In this document: one piece after another, positions 37,959 through 48,700 of the stretch
Layout of the letters: every line of letters starts with the position of its first letter
Position numbering within the stretch: position 1 is the first letter of the stretch
Assembly (NCBI GenBank): GCA_030538235.1
Contig: JAUNUJ010000006.1
Location: forward strand, 81,699 to 145,698
From: Alcaligenaceae bacterium
GTDB taxonomy: Bacteria > Pseudomonadota > Gammaproteobacteria > Burkholderiales > Burkholderiaceae_B
Direction of reading: 5' to 3'
DNA length: 64,000 nucleotides
Notes under the pieces: generated by a model
What the model was told of the DNA's origin: nothing
Database searches by the model: none
Seen by the model: only the letters and a program-made list of their open reading frames with translations
Made by a program: the position numbers and the translations under genes

Positions 37959-38994
37959 GCTGATTAAAATATTCACGAGCAGTGTCCAAGTCATGATTCA
38001 TGGCACTGACTAAGGTTTCTAAATCGGGGAATTTCTCTTCGTCCCGCACATGTTGCAGGAACTCGACAGTTATTAGTTTACCGTATGCATCGAGCGTTGT
38101 ATCTATAAGATGCACTTCGAGCAGTACTTCCCCATTTGTGTCGACTGTTGGTCTGACACCTAAACTGGCAATGCCGGCAATGGCAGGGCTCTTGGTTGTT
38201 AGCCCGCAGAGTGGCGGTGAGTCCTGAGAGATGCTTGGTTGAGCTTGAGTTTCTTCAGTGCTAGCCAATAAACCACGAACTTTGACCACATAAACTCCGG
38301 AACGAATTGCACAATGTGGCATGACTCTGATGTTTAAGGTCGGATAACCTAGGGTGCGACCCAGCTTTTTACCATGTTGCACACGCCCGGTGATACTGTA
38401 AGCGCGCCCCATAAAGCGATTGGCGGAGGTGATATCCCCAAACGATAGGGCGTTACGCAATTCTGTGCTGGAATAACGTACACCCTGAGGGTCAATGATA
38501 TCCTCAATGGTTTCGACCTCAAAACCGTGGATTTGACCATAAGCGCGCAGCATCTCAATATCGCCCTGACGCTTATGTCCAAAACGAAAGTCTTTACCAA
38601 CCAATAAATAGCGTACCTTAAGTCGTTTAATTAGAATTTCTTCGATATAGTCAGTCGGAGAGGTTTGGGCCAGCGCCTGACTAAAATGGCTTAAGGCCAC
38701 AAAGTCGGCACCAAAGTGCTGTAGTGCGCAGATTTTATCCCTCAAGGTACTGATTCGTGTTGGAATCAGTTCTGGTCGTTGATTGAGAAGGGCAAAATAT
38801 TCGCGCGGATGGGGTGTAAAGGTCATGACCCCACAGGCCAGACCGCGCTCTTCAGCCATTTTTTTGAGGCGACAAAGCAGACGGGCGTGGCCACAGTGGA
38901 CGCCGTCGAAGTTGCCAATGGTGAGTGCGGTGCCCGGAAAGTCAGCCGCATCAAGGGCAAATGAGTTGGGGATAATGGTATTTTTCACGGCCAT
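37948..38994 (-). CDS. ribF: Bifunctional riboflavin kinase / FAD synthetase
   Basis: RibF makes FMN from riboflavin and then FAD. The N-terminal FAD synthetase domain shows [32 protein letters not shown] and the [10 protein letters not shown] loop. The C-terminal riboflavin kinase shows [20 protein letters not shown] and [11 protein letters not shown]. Between VKVRGLLAS and the [10 protein letters not shown] strand there is a S/T/P-rich insertion of about 25 residues not usual for the family. I take ATG 38994 (349 residues); a GTG at 39012 is also possible because the Shine-Dalgarno of either is weak. ileS overlaps the 3' end. Confidence 0.95.
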   Translation of the reverse strand: MAVKNTIIPNSFALDAADFPGTALTIGNFDGVHCGHARLLCRLKKMAEERGLACGVMTFTPHPREYFALLNQRPELIPTRISTLRDKICALQHFGADFVALSHFSQALAQTSPTDYIEEILIKRLKVRYLLVGKDFRFGHKRQGDIEMLRAYGQIHGFEVETIEDIIDPQGVRYSSTELRNALSFGDITSANRFMGRAYSITGRVQHGKKLGRTLGYPTLNIRVMPHCAIRSGVYVVKVRGLLASTEETQAQPSISQDSPPLCGLTTKSPAIAGIASLGVRPTVDTNGEVLLEVHLIDTTLDAYGKLITVEFLQHVRDEEKFPDLETLVSAMNHDLDTAREYFNQHGL

Positions 38995-39067
38995 AAGTTT
39001 ACCATGAACCACCCCTAGAGCTTGCTATAATAAAGGTTTTTCTGCACAACTTTCTTAGAGTTTTTCA

Positions 39068-39796
39068 ATGAATTCAAGTACTACTTCAAACTCTTCGCTC
39101 TCTCCTCAGGCAGCGAATGAAAAGACGACGGGCTCTAAACCACAGCGCATAGTGATTTTAATTTCCGGTCGCGGTTCCAATATGCAGTCGATTGTGCAGA
39201 TGGCGCAGGGACGTAGCGATATGGAGGTGGTGGCAGTGATTGCTAATCGAGCCGATAGTGCCGGATTGGTGTGGGCCGAGGCGCAGGGAATTACCACGGA
39301 GTTAGTGCCACATCGTGATTACAGTGATCGTTTAAGCTTTGATCAAGCTTTAATGGCGCGTATCGATAGCTATCAACCGGATTGGGTGATTTTAGCCGGA
39401 TTTATGCGTATTTTGACGGATGTATTTGTTGAGCATTTTATGGCTAAACTGATAAATATCCATCCTTCTTTATTACCTTTATTCCCGGGCTTAGATACTC
39501 ATCAGCGAGCGCTCGAAGCCGGTTGTACGGTGCATGGCAGTACGGTGCACTTTGTTACCCCTGAGCTGGATGCGGGACCGACCATTGCTCAATCCTTGGT
39601 GCCAATATTGGCAAGCGATGATGAGGAAAGTTTGACGGAGCGTGTGTTAAGCACTGAGCATCTACTTTATCCTGCGGTAGTGCAGTATTTAGTTGGCGGA
39701 GATTGTTATTTGAATGAGCAGGGTGAGGTACAGTGGACTAAGCCGGTGCCGCGTTTATTTGCCCATTCAAGTGTTAAAGATTTTATGAGTAATTAA
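39068..39796 (+). CDS. purN: Phosphoribosylglycinamide formyltransferase PurN
   Basis: PurN transfers a formyl group from 10-formyl-THF to GAR in purine synthesis. The 242-residue protein has the family start IVILISGRGSNMQSIVQ, the catalytic Asn and His in LINIHPSLLPLFPGLDTHQRAL, and the catalytic Asp in ELDAGPTIAQ. It is about 30 residues longer than E. coli PurN, mostly from a S/T-rich N-terminal extension of ~27 residues. It is divergent from ribF across 73 bases. The next gene starts 1 base after its stop. Confidence 0.95.
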   Translation: MNSSTTSNSSLSPQAANEKTTGSKPQRIVILISGRGSNMQSIVQMAQGRSDMEVVAVIANRADSAGLVWAEAQGITTELVPHRDYSDRLSFDQALMARIDSYQPDWVILAGFMRILTDVFVEHFMAKLINIHPSLLPLFPGLDTHQRALEAGCTVHGSTVHFVTPELDAGPTIAQSLVPILASDDEESLTERVLSTEHLLYPAVVQYLVGGDCYLNEQGEVQWTKPVPRLFAHSSVKDFMSN

Positions 39797-39797
39797 G

Positions 39798-41186
39798 ATG
39801 GTCGATAGAAGAAATAAGCCGAGCGCTAGTCGCAACAGGCGTCCCAGTACTGTTGCTAAAACCGGTACTGGTGTATCAAAGCAACGTGCCACTACCGCTA
39901 CAGCGGATCGCAGCCCGGCAGATTATGCCAATGCCCGACTGCAACAATTACAGCGTGTACTCGTTGAGGTCTTGAAGTTTAAACACCCAGCCGATGCTGT
40001 CTTGGCTCATTGGTTTAGAGATAATCGAGCTCTCGGATCGCGTGATCGCGGCGAGATTTCCGAAACAGTATTTGACATATTACGTCAGTTGCGCCGTTAT
40101 CGACATTTTGCTCAAAGCGGCGAAGGTAGTGAGTTTCGTCGTTTGGCACTGCTAGGTTTGGCTGCGACCAAGGGTGAGGAGTATCTTAACGAGGTTCTCA
40201 CGCCCTTTGAAAAAGAGTGGTTAGAGCATGTCAATGCCTTGCCTCAAGACAGTATGCCGTGGGAGGTGCGTCACAGTTTGCCGGATTGGTTAGCTGAAAA
40301 ATTCCGTGAGTTGCCTGATGCAGATAGTTTAGTTCAAGCTTTAAATACTAAAGCACCGTTGGATTTACGTGTTAATCCACTGAAAATCCAACGTGAGGAT
40401 GCGCTCAAGAAAATGCAGGATAGGCCTTATGCCGCCGCAGAGCCTGTGGTCACGCCGTTTTCACCGTGGGGTATTCGGGTGAGCGCGAAGCCCGCAGTTC
40501 ATCATTGGCCTTTATTTAAGGATGGTAGTCTTGAAGTACAGGATGAAGGCAGTCAGATTCTTTGTGCCTTAGTCAGTCCGCGTCGTAGCGATATGGTGAT
40601 TGATTTTTGTGCCGGTGCCGGTGGCAAAACCTTATTATTAGGCGCCATGATGCGTTCGGCCGGTCGGCTCTATGCCTTTGATGTGTCTGAGACGCGCTTG
40701 GCACGTGCCCGTCCGCGCTTGTCGCGAAGTGGTTTATCCAATGTCACCCCGGTAGTAATCGCTCATGAAAATGATCCTCGAGTTAAGCGTTTGGCCGCCA
40801 AGGCCGAGCGTGTGTTGGTTGATGCGCCTTGTAGTGGATTAGGTACCTTGCGACGTAACCCCGATATGAAGTGGCGTCAAAGCCCCGAGGGGGTGGCTGA
40901 GTTTACTGAATTACAGCAGCGCATTCTACAAAGTGCGGCGCGCTGCGTAGCACCGGGTGGCCGTTTAGTTTATTCCACCTGCAGTGTGTTACCTGAGGAA
41001 AATGAAGCCCAAATCGAGCGTTTCTTAGCTAATAACACGGATTTTACGAGGGTTAATGCAGTGGACTCTTTGGGTGACCGTATCAAGGGACTTAGTAGCG
41101 ATGACGATTATCTGCGCCTAAGACCGGATGTGCATGGTACAGATGGATTTTTTGCTGCCGTTTTAGAGCGCCGTTCGGCTAAATAG
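39798..41186 (+). CDS. RsmB/NOP-family rRNA cytosine-C5 methyltransferase
   Basis: A 462-residue SAM-dependent RNA m5C methyltransferase. A basic N-terminal tail is followed by a NusB-like helical part (about 40-190), then the methyltransferase core: SAM loop VIDFCAGAGGKTLLLGAMM, motif IV VLVDAPCSGLGTLRRNPDMKW and motif VI YSTCSVLPEENEAQIERFL with both cysteines. RsmB itself methylates 16S C967 and usually lies near fmt/def; this purN-linked paralogue is common in Burkholderiales, so I leave the symbol blank. It begins 1 base after purN and is probably co-transcribed. Confidence 0.92.
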   Translation: MVDRRNKPSASRNRRPSTVAKTGTGVSKQRATTATADRSPADYANARLQQLQRVLVEVLKFKHPADAVLAHWFRDNRALGSRDRGEISETVFDILRQLRRYRHFAQSGEGSEFRRLALLGLAATKGEEYLNEVLTPFEKEWLEHVNALPQDSMPWEVRHSLPDWLAEKFRELPDADSLVQALNTKAPLDLRVNPLKIQREDALKKMQDRPYAAAEPVVTPFSPWGIRVSAKPAVHHWPLFKDGSLEVQDEGSQILCALVSPRRSDMVIDFCAGAGGKTLLLGAMMRSAGRLYAFDVSETRLARARPRLSRSGLSNVTPVVIAHENDPRVKRLAAKAERVLVDAPCSGLGTLRRNPDMKWRQSPEGVAEFTELQQRILQSAARCVAPGGRLVYSTCSVLPEENEAQIERFLANNTDFTRVNAVDSLGDRIKGLSSDDDYLRLRPDVHGTDGFFAAVLERRSAK

Positions 41187-41247
41187 GTTAAGCTGTTTAT
41201 ATATACAGCTATTTTAGTTTTTGAACACAGGAATTCTATTTTCAACG

Positions 41248-43533
41248 ATGCTAGAGCAATTAAATGATGAGCAACGAGCCGCTGTCACCACGGATCAGCA
41301 GCATATTTTGGTGTTGGCCGGTGCCGGTAGTGGTAAGACCAAGGTCTTAACCAGCCGCATGGCGTGGTTAATTCAGCAGGGCTTAAGTCCAGCGTCTCTA
41401 TTGGCAGTGACCTTTACCAATAAGGCGGCCAAGGAGATGCTCTCGCGTCTAGCTTCCATCACACCACTTAATACGCGCAGTATGTGGGTTGGTACTTTCC
41501 ACGGGCTCTGTAATCGTATGCTGCGAGCGCATTATCGTGATGCCGGTTTACCCCAGCAGTATCAGATTCTTGATAGTTCCGATCAGCAATCGGCCATCAA
41601 GCGTCTTTTAAAAGCGCATTCGATTGATGTAGAAAAGTTTCCCGTGCGTGATGTGCAGCGTTTTATTAACTCTCATAAGGAAAAGGGTGAGCGTTCGGGT
41701 GATTTACAGGCTTGGGATCCGCATAGCAATAAATTAATCGAGCTCTACCAACTCTATGATGAACAATGTCAACGTGAGGGGGTGGTTGATTTTACTGAGC
41801 TCTTATTACGCTGCTACGAGTTGCTGAGCCGTAATCAATTGATTCGTGAGCACTATCAGCGCCGTTTTCAACATGTATTGATCGATGAGTTTCAGGATAC
41901 TAATGATCTTCAATACCGTTGGTTATGTTTATTAGCCGGAGGTGGTGCCTCACTCTTTGCGGTGGGTGATGATGATCAGTCGATTTACGCCTTTAGGGGG
42001 GCCAATGTCGATAATATGATGGCCTTTGAGCGTGACTACGCCAAAGGCAATATTGTACGTCTTGAGCAGAATTACCGTTCCTATGGGCATATTTTAAACA
42101 GCGCCAATGCATTGATTAAGCACAATCCTAATCGTCTCGGTAAGGCCTTATGGACCGAGCGTGGCGAGGGCGAGCCGGTGCGTATGATGGAGCTTGACAG
42201 TGAGCAGGAAGAAGCGCGTTGGGTGGCCGATGAGATCCGTTCCTTAATCCGTGATGGCATGGAGCGACAGGAAATCGCGATTCTATATCGCAGTAATGCT
42301 CAGTCTCGTGCCCTTGAGCACGCCATGTTTAATGCCAGCATTGCCTATCGTGTGTATGGCGGTACTCGATTCTATGAGCGCCAAGAAATTAAGCATGTGA
42401 TGGCTTATTTACGTTTAATTTCCAACCTCGATGACGACACCTCCTTTTTACGGGTGGTTAATTTTCCGGCACGTGGCATTGGTGCCCGAACGCTTGAGAC
42501 GCTAAGCGATCATGCCCGTGAAATCGGTTGTAATCTGGCCATGGCGGTTGGTGCCGTCAGTGGTCGCGGTGGCAATGCATTGAGCAGCTTTCTTGAGTTA
42601 ATCCATAGTATGCGCACGGTTGCTGAGGAAGTGACATTGCCTGAATTAATTCAGCATGTGATCGAGCATTCCGGTCTAAAAGTGCATTATGACAATGAAC
42701 GCGAGGGTCAGGATCGCCTCGATAACTTAGAAGAGTTGGTTAACGCGGCACAAGTCTTTAGTTTTGAAGAAAATTTCGAGGGTAAAAAAGCCCTGGAAAT
42801 GGTTAAGCAGGTGGTTTCCGATGTGGAGTTTGCGGTTGAAGAAAGCAGTGCCTTAGGTGAATTCCTTTCACACGCTTCCTTAGAGGCCGGAGATAATCAA
42901 GCCGAGCGCGGTGAGGATGCGATTCAATTGATGACCATTCACGCGGCCAAGGGCCTGGAGTTTAACGCTGTCTTCTTAACAGGGCTTGAAGAGGGTTTAT
43001 TTCCTCATGAAAATAGTCTTATGGAAGAGGGTGGTATAGAGGAAGAGCGTCGTCTTATGTACGTGGCCATAACCCGAGCTCGTGAGCGTCTCTATATCAC
43101 GATGGCGCGGAGTCGGATGCTATATGGTCAATCACGTTATGCGATTCGCTCTAGCTTTCTCGATGAGATGCCCGAAGAAGCGCAAAAATGGCTCTCTCCT
43201 AAGGAAGTCAGCTATTATTCGGCGCCACGCGGACCGAGCAGTTGGAGTGGCGGTTCAGTGAGCGGTCGTGCCAGTGGTATTGGCGGTGTCGGATTCCCGG
43301 GCGGTACGGTTGGTGCCGGTCGTGCGGGTCATGCCAAAGCGCCGATGAATTCAGGGGTTCAAGTGGGTGATAAACTATTTAAAATCGGTTTAACAGTTCG
43401 TCATTCAAGATTCGGCCAGGGAGTGATTATGCAGTTGCAGGGTCAGGGCTCAGATGCGACAGCTAGAGTTTACTTCTCGGAGCATGGTGAAAAGACCTTA
43501 GCCTTGGGTGTGGCGAAACTGGATATTGTTTAA
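41248..43533 (+). CDS. uvrD: DNA helicase II UvrD
   Basis: Superfamily 1A 3'-5' DNA helicase that acts in nucleotide excision and mismatch repair. Starting at ATG 41248 the protein has 761 residues. Walker A AGAGSGKT is at 24-31; Q-motif LNDEQRAAV precedes it. Further motifs: FTNKAAKEM (Ia), DEFQDTN (II), GDDDQSIYAFRGA (III), EQNYRS (IV), TIHAAKGLEF (V) and VAITRARERLYI (VI). A Gly/Ser-rich linker leads to the C-terminal Tudor-like domain GLTVRHSRFGQGVIM, which in UvrD binds RNA polymerase. mfd at the left edge acts in a related pathway, but they are far apart. Confidence 0.95.
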   Translation: MLEQLNDEQRAAVTTDQQHILVLAGAGSGKTKVLTSRMAWLIQQGLSPASLLAVTFTNKAAKEMLSRLASITPLNTRSMWVGTFHGLCNRMLRAHYRDAGLPQQYQILDSSDQQSAIKRLLKAHSIDVEKFPVRDVQRFINSHKEKGERSGDLQAWDPHSNKLIELYQLYDEQCQREGVVDFTELLLRCYELLSRNQLIREHYQRRFQHVLIDEFQDTNDLQYRWLCLLAGGGASLFAVGDDDQSIYAFRGANVDNMMAFERDYAKGNIVRLEQNYRSYGHILNSANALIKHNPNRLGKALWTERGEGEPVRMMELDSEQEEARWVADEIRSLIRDGMERQEIAILYRSNAQSRALEHAMFNASIAYRVYGGTRFYERQEIKHVMAYLRLISNLDDDTSFLRVVNFPARGIGARTLETLSDHAREIGCNLAMAVGAVSGRGGNALSSFLELIHSMRTVAEEVTLPELIQHVIEHSGLKVHYDNEREGQDRLDNLEELVNAAQVFSFEENFEGKKALEMVKQVVSDVEFAVEESSALGEFLSHASLEAGDNQAERGEDAIQLMTIHAAKGLEFNAVFLTGLEEGLFPHENSLMEEGGIEEERRLMYVAITRARERLYITMARSRMLYGQSRYAIRSSFLDEMPEEAQKWLSPKEVSYYSAPRGPSSWSGGSVSGRASGIGGVGFPGGTVGAGRAGHAKAPMNSGVQVGDKLFKIGLTVRHSRFGQGVIMQLQGQGSDATARVYFSEHGEKTLALGVAKLDIV

Positions 43534-43572
43534 AGGATTCTCATTAGAGAGCGGGCAAAGGAGTGATTAACC

Positions 43573-43866
43573 ATGTTTAAAGCCTTTTTTAGATTAATTT
43601 TTGTTGCTGCGGTGGTAGGGTCGCTATTGTCGGCCTGTGGATCGTCCTCGGAAATCCGTCGGCCGGTCAGTAATTTAAATAGCGGTGCTGAACCACAGGT
43701 GCGTGCTTCACAAAGTGCCTGGGGTGGTAATTCCGGTGTGCAAATTTACGGCACCATCGATAGCGGTTACGGCTACTCAAGCACCAAAACCACCATCACT
43801 CGGCCTGATGGCAGCCGCAGCACGATACGAAACAGTCGTAGTGGCTTGCATAGTATGGGTCGATAG
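43573..43866 (+). CDS. Small predicted lipoprotein of unknown function
   Basis: A 97-residue protein with a lipoprotein signal peptide: basic start MFKAFFR, hydrophobic stretch, and lipobox LLSAC with the lipidated Cys at residue 22. The mature part is basic, Ser/Gly-rich and ends with repeated polar motifs (GYGYSSTKTTITRPDGSRS, RNSRSG). The residue after the Cys is Gly, so outer-membrane sorting is likely. It lies 39 bases after uvrD and may share its transcript. I do not recognise a family. Confidence 0.8.
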   Translation: MFKAFFRLIFVAAVVGSLLSACGSSSEIRRPVSNLNSGAEPQVRASQSAWGGNSGVQIYGTIDSGYGYSSTKTTITRPDGSRSTIRNSRSGLHSMGR

Positions 43867-43939
43867 TTTTTGAGGAGCTAAGTGACTGCGGACTCACTGT
43901 CAACCTCAAAGTAAAGCGATCAACAGGACAAAGACGACA

Positions 43940-43976
43940 AAGGCTGCTCGATTTCAGTCAAGCAGCCTTAAATTTT
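43940..43976. terminator. Terminator between the lipoprotein gene and yggX
   Basis: AGGCTGCT at 43941-43948 pairs with AGCAGCCT at 43961-43968 around a 12-nt loop, followed by TAAATTTT on the plus strand. It lies between converging genes. Confidence 0.65.
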
Positions 43977-43992
43977 CTATGCAAGCGAGAGT

Positions 43993-44265
43993 TTATTTGC
44001 TAGGAGGTACGTAGCCTTGGGCCTCAACATCTTGACCTTCAAATAAATAACTCTCCATTTGACCGCTTAAGTATTTGCGGGCACGAGAATCGGCTAGGTT
44101 AAGACGGTTCTCGTTAACTAGGCGAGTCTGAATATCCATCCAGTCTTGCCAAGCTTGTTTAGAGACATTTTCCCAGATTCTAACGCCAATGTCGCCCGGG
44201 TAGGGAGGGAACTCTAGGCCCTCTTTTTCTTCCTTGTATTTAACACAGTTAACTAAACGGGTCAT
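43993..44265 (-). CDS. yggX: Fe(2+)-trafficking / oxidative damage protection protein YggX
   Basis: A 90-residue cytosolic protein of the YggX family, which protects Fe-S clusters and aids iron handling. The start [39 protein letters not shown] matches the family closely, including the functional Cys7, and [25 protein letters not shown] follows. It lies 1 base after the argA stop on the same strand, so the two form an operon. Confidence 0.96.
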   Translation of the reverse strand: MTRLVNCVKYKEEKEGLEFPPYPGDIGVRIWENVSKQAWQDWMDIQTRLVNENRLNLADSRARKYLSGQMESYLFEGQDVEAQGYVPPSK

Positions 44266-44266
44266 A

Positions 44267-45640
44267 TTATATTCCTGATTTAAAGTTTTTGAAAAAGATC
44301 AAACTATTGCGATTACGATTGTAATTCAACTGCTTAGACTGGGGCAAATCATTGACCGTGCCCTGAGTAAAGCCTCGTTTGATAAACCAATGTGAAGTGC
44401 GAGTGGTTAAAACAAACATACGTTTACAGCCCATGGCCTTAGCTTTGTGCTCGGCATGACGAAGTAGCATCTCACCGTCACCGGCGGTTTGCCAGTCGGG
44501 ATGAACAATCAAACAAGCCATCTCGGCCATTTTTTCTTCCGGATAAGGGAAGACCGCCACACAACCATAAATTACGCCATCATGCTCCAATACCGTGAAT
44601 TTCTCAACATCACGCTCGATCACGCCGCGGTCACGTGGCACTAAGGTGCCGTCGGCTTCAAGCGGTTGAATCAAGCTTAAAATCGCCCCGATATCATCGA
44701 CCGTGGCCGGACGCAGATCATCCAGTGAATCCTCAACCACCATGGTACCGACCCCATCGTGGGTAAAGTATTCGAGCAGTAAGGAGCCATCAATCTCAAA
44801 GGGAATCAAGTGAGCACGCTTGACACCGCGACGTACCGCTTCATTGGCCCATTTAAGATAGGATTGTGTCTGTGGTTCTAAGGTTTCGGTAGCGACTAAT
44901 TTCTCCGCTTCGGCGCGCGCCAATTCGGTAATTAATCGACCGTCCTCATCACGAACACGATTATCTTGAGTCACAAAGAGCAATTTGTCTGCTTGCAGTG
45001 CACCGGCAACGCTCGTTGCCAGCTCCTCCATGGCTAGATTAAACGCTTCACCGGTCGGCGAAAAACCGATAGGCGAGAGTAGCACGATGGCATTTAGCGA
45101 GAGAGCCTTACGGATGGAGTCCAAATCAAATTTACGAACTTTACCTGTATGCTTGTAATCAACGCCATTAACAACACCCACTGGTTGAGCAGTCACAAAA
45201 TTTCCCGAAATAATATGAATCTGGGAATTGGACATGGGGGTATTTGGCAGTCCCTGACTAAACGCCGCTTCGATATCTAGACGGATTTCACCGGCGACTT
45301 CCTTGCAGCACTCGAGTACATCAGCGGGGGTGGGTTCAATCACACCGCGCTGAAGTTGCTTATCAATGCCTTTCAGTTTGAGTTGCTGATTGACCTGAGG
45401 GTGCGAACCGTAAACTACGACTAACTGTACACCGAGTGCACTTAGCAGAGATAAATCGATAACCAGGTTATTAAGCTTGGATTCCTCGATTAACTCACCG
45501 CCAAAGGCGATCACAAAAATTTTGCCTCGCACCTCGCGCACATAGGGTGCAACCTCCCTGAACCATCGCACGAATTGCGTTGGCGCAAATTCAGCGGCTT
45601 CAAGAGCAGATACGGTTTCAATTTCATGGGAGTCAGACAT
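44267..45640 (-). CDS. argA: N-acetylglutamate synthase ArgA
   Basis: ArgA makes N-acetylglutamate from glutamate and acetyl-CoA, the first and feedback-inhibited step of arginine synthesis. The 457-residue protein has the classical layout: an amino acid kinase domain (about 25-295; [43 protein letters not shown]) and a C-terminal GNAT domain (about 310-440; [19 protein letters not shown]). The start at ATG 45640 gives [10 protein letters not shown]. It is divergent from hrpA across 146 bases. Confidence 0.95.
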   Translation of the reverse strand: MSDSHEIETVSALEAAEFAPTQFVRWFREVAPYVREVRGKIFVIAFGGELIEESKLNNLVIDLSLLSALGVQLVVVYGSHPQVNQQLKLKGIDKQLQRGVIEPTPADVLECCKEVAGEIRLDIEAAFSQGLPNTPMSNSQIHIISGNFVTAQPVGVVNGVDYKHTGKVRKFDLDSIRKALSLNAIVLLSPIGFSPTGEAFNLAMEELATSVAGALQADKLLFVTQDNRVRDEDGRLITELARAEAEKLVATETLEPQTQSYLKWANEAVRRGVKRAHLIPFEIDGSLLLEYFTHDGVGTMVVEDSLDDLRPATVDDIGAILSLIQPLEADGTLVPRDRGVIERDVEKFTVLEHDGVIYGCVAVFPYPEEKMAEMACLIVHPDWQTAGDGEMLLRHAEHKAKAMGCKRMFVLTTRTSHWFIKRGFTQGTVNDLPQSKQLNYNRNRNSLIFFKNFKSGI

Positions 45641-45709
45641 AGGTGCTTAAACCTCTTAGCTAATAATATAATGATAAAACGATTGATTTTAGCCCAATTT
45701 GCACTCTTG

Positions 45710-45715
45710 TATAAT
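45710..45715 (+). promoter_or_regulatory. Candidate -10 element upstream of hrpA
   Basis: A perfect TATAAT preceded by TTG lies 72 bases before the hrpA ATG. No good -35 hexamer is present at 16-18 nt spacing (TTGATT is 21 nt away), so this is a weak assignment. Confidence 0.3.
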
Positions 45716-45786
45716 CTTAACAAGGCACAATCTATTAAGCTTTAAAGACCTTATAAAAAATACCTAATTATTCCAAAAAATTACTT

Positions 45787-48700
45787 ATGCAAAAAACACA
45801 AGATCGAGACAGCTCAGATCTTTCAAACATAGCAAACAAAAAAAACGCCCATCAGTCCGTTTTACCGATTATCGACTTTCCTGAGGATTTGCCGGTTAGT
45901 GAGCGCAGACAAGAAATACAAAAAGCGCTGGAGCAACACCAAGTCATTATTGTCGCGGGTGAGACCGGTTCGGGTAAAACTACCCAGTTGCCAAAAATTT
46001 GTTTAGCGATGGGGCGTGGCCAAGACAAAATGATCGGTCATACTCAACCGCGTCGTATTGCTGCGGTTTCTGTGGCCAAACGCATTGCTCAAGAGCTCAA
46101 GACTGAAGTCGGTCAATGGGTGGGTTATCAAGTCCGTTTTAGTGATCGGACCGGTCCGCGCTCGGCTATTAAATTGATGACTGACGGGATTCTTCTGGCA
46201 GAAACGCAGCGTGATCCGCTCCTTAAGCGTTATGACACGATTATTATTGACGAGGCCCATGAGCGTAGTTTAAATATTGATTTTCTACTCGGCTTCTTAA
46301 AAAATCTGTTGCCAAAGCGGCCCGATTTAAAAGTTATCATTACCTCAGCGACCATTGATGCAGCGCGCTTTGCCGAGCATTTTAAAACCGCTGATAATCA
46401 ATCGGCCGAGGTGATTGAAGTTACCGGGCGGATGTATCCGGTAGAAATTCGCTATCAGATTGATGACCCTGTGCTTGCGTCATCCGCTGATGAAAGTGAC
46501 GATGAGGATAATGAACAGCCCGAATTGACCGAAATGATCAGCGATGCGGTAGATGAATGCATTCGCTCAGGTCCCGGGGATATCCTCGTGTTTCTGCCCG
46601 GTGAGCGTGAGATTCGCGAAGCCGTAGATGCATTGCGTAAGCCCAATCAGCCGACATTGGACGTGCTACCACTTTTTGCACGGATGTCACAAGCTGATCA
46701 AGAGCGTATTTTTAGACCGACCACCAATCTACGTCGGGTGATTCTGGCCACCAACGTTGCCGAGACCTCCTTAACCGTGCCAGGCATTCGCTTTGTGATC
46801 GATAGTGGTTTAGCTCGCGTTAAGCGTTATTCTTGGCGCAATAAAGTCGAGCAACTGCAAATCGAGCCTATTTCCCAAGCGGCAGCCAATCAGCGCGCCG
46901 GTCGTTGTGGTCGTTTAGGTCCGGGCATTTGTATTCGACTGTATTCTGCAGAAGACTTTAATAAACGTGCCGAATATACTGATCCCGAGGTCTTGAGATC
47001 CTCGCTAGCCTCGGTGATTTTACGTATGAAAGCCTTGCGCCTCCATGATATTGAGGCCTTTCCTTTTGTCGATAAACCCAGTGGCCGTGCGATTGCTGAT
47101 GGCTATCATTTGCTGCAGGAATTGGGGGCGCTCAATGAGCATAATCGTTTAACCCAAACCGGCCGCTTATTAGCGCGTCTGCCATTGGACCCGAGAATCG
47201 CGCGGATGATTTTAGCAGCTAAAGATCATAATTGCCTTACTGAGATGAGCATCATTGCTGCCGCCTTATCGATTCAAGATCCTCGTGAGCGTCCTTTTGA
47301 TGCCCAGGAAGCCAGTACTCAGGCCCATTCCAAATACAAGGACAAAGAGTCTGAATTTATTTCATACTTAAAATTATGGGCTTGGTATCAAGAACAATAT
47401 GATCATCGAGAGTCTAATCGCAAGCTGCATCGACAATTGCGTAAGGAGTTTTTATCGCCGGTGCGTTTACGTGAATGGCAAGATATTCATCAACAGATCA
47501 GAACCCTAATCGATGATCAAAAATGGCGTTTTAACCAAGTTGATGCGACCTATGAAGAATTGCACCGCGCTTTATTAAGCGGATTGTTGGGTAATATCGG
47601 TTTGCGTAGCGAGGCTACCCGTGAATACGAAGGGGCCAGAGGGATTCGATATGTTGTGCATCCCGGTTCCTACCTTCATCGCAGTGCCGCAAAGTGGATT
47701 ATGGCCGGGGAGTTGGTTGAAACCACGCGGTTATTTGCTCGTACCGTGGCCAGAATCGAACCGCAATGGATCGAGCAAGCGGGGCGACATTTATTGAAAA
47801 AATTATACTCGGAACCACATTTTGATCCGCGCAGAGGTCAGGTCATGGTCTATGAGCGAGCAACCCTCTATGGTTTACAAGTTTATCAGGGTCGTAAAGT
47901 CAGTTATGCACGCTTGGAGCCTAAACATGCTCGTGAGCTTTTTATTCGTGAGGCTTTGGTCGAAGGCTCGATTAAACAGCCATTGCCATTTTTAGAACAT
48001 AATCTGCGTTTAATCGAGGAAATTGAGCATCTGGAGCATAAATCTCGTCGTCAAGATATTCTGGTCGATGATGAATTGATTTATCGCTTTTATGATCAAT
48101 ACATCCCCGAGGATATGCACCAAGTAGCGACGCTGGAGCATTGGTATAAAAATCTAGCGGCCGAGGAAAAAGCCCGTCTTCAACTTGATAAAGATGAGTT
48201 AATGCGGCATGAGGCGGCAGGTATTAGTACCGAGCAGTTTCCGAAGCGTTTGGAGTTTGATGGTTTAAGTTTAAATTTATCGTATCATTTTGAACCGGGT
48301 TCACCTAAAGACGGGGTGACGCTGGAAGTGCCGGTATATGCGCTAAACCAGATCGATGCAGTGGTGGCTCAATGGTTAGTGCCGGGCATGCTTAAAGAAA
48401 AAGTCGAACTTTTATTGCGCTCCTTGCCACAAAGGTTGCGTCGTCATTGTGTGCCGATACCGGATTATGCTGAGCATTTTGTGGAAGATATCGCCAATCA
48501 ACCGTCACTTAAAGAAGAGTCGCTGCTTAATGTGTTGATCGATGATATTTGGCAACAAAAAAGAATTCGTGTTAAAGCAGCGGACTTTAAAGAAGAAAAT
48601 ATCCCACCGCACTTATCGATGATTTTTAAGGTGGTCGATGAGCATGGTCGGATGTTGAGCTCAAGTCGCAATCTGGCGCTACTCAAAGCAGAGCATGCGC

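Noticed and set aside
41221-41247. TTG start nine codons before the chosen uvrD start
   Set aside because: The family begins at LEQLNDEQ, and an ATG is available directly before it.
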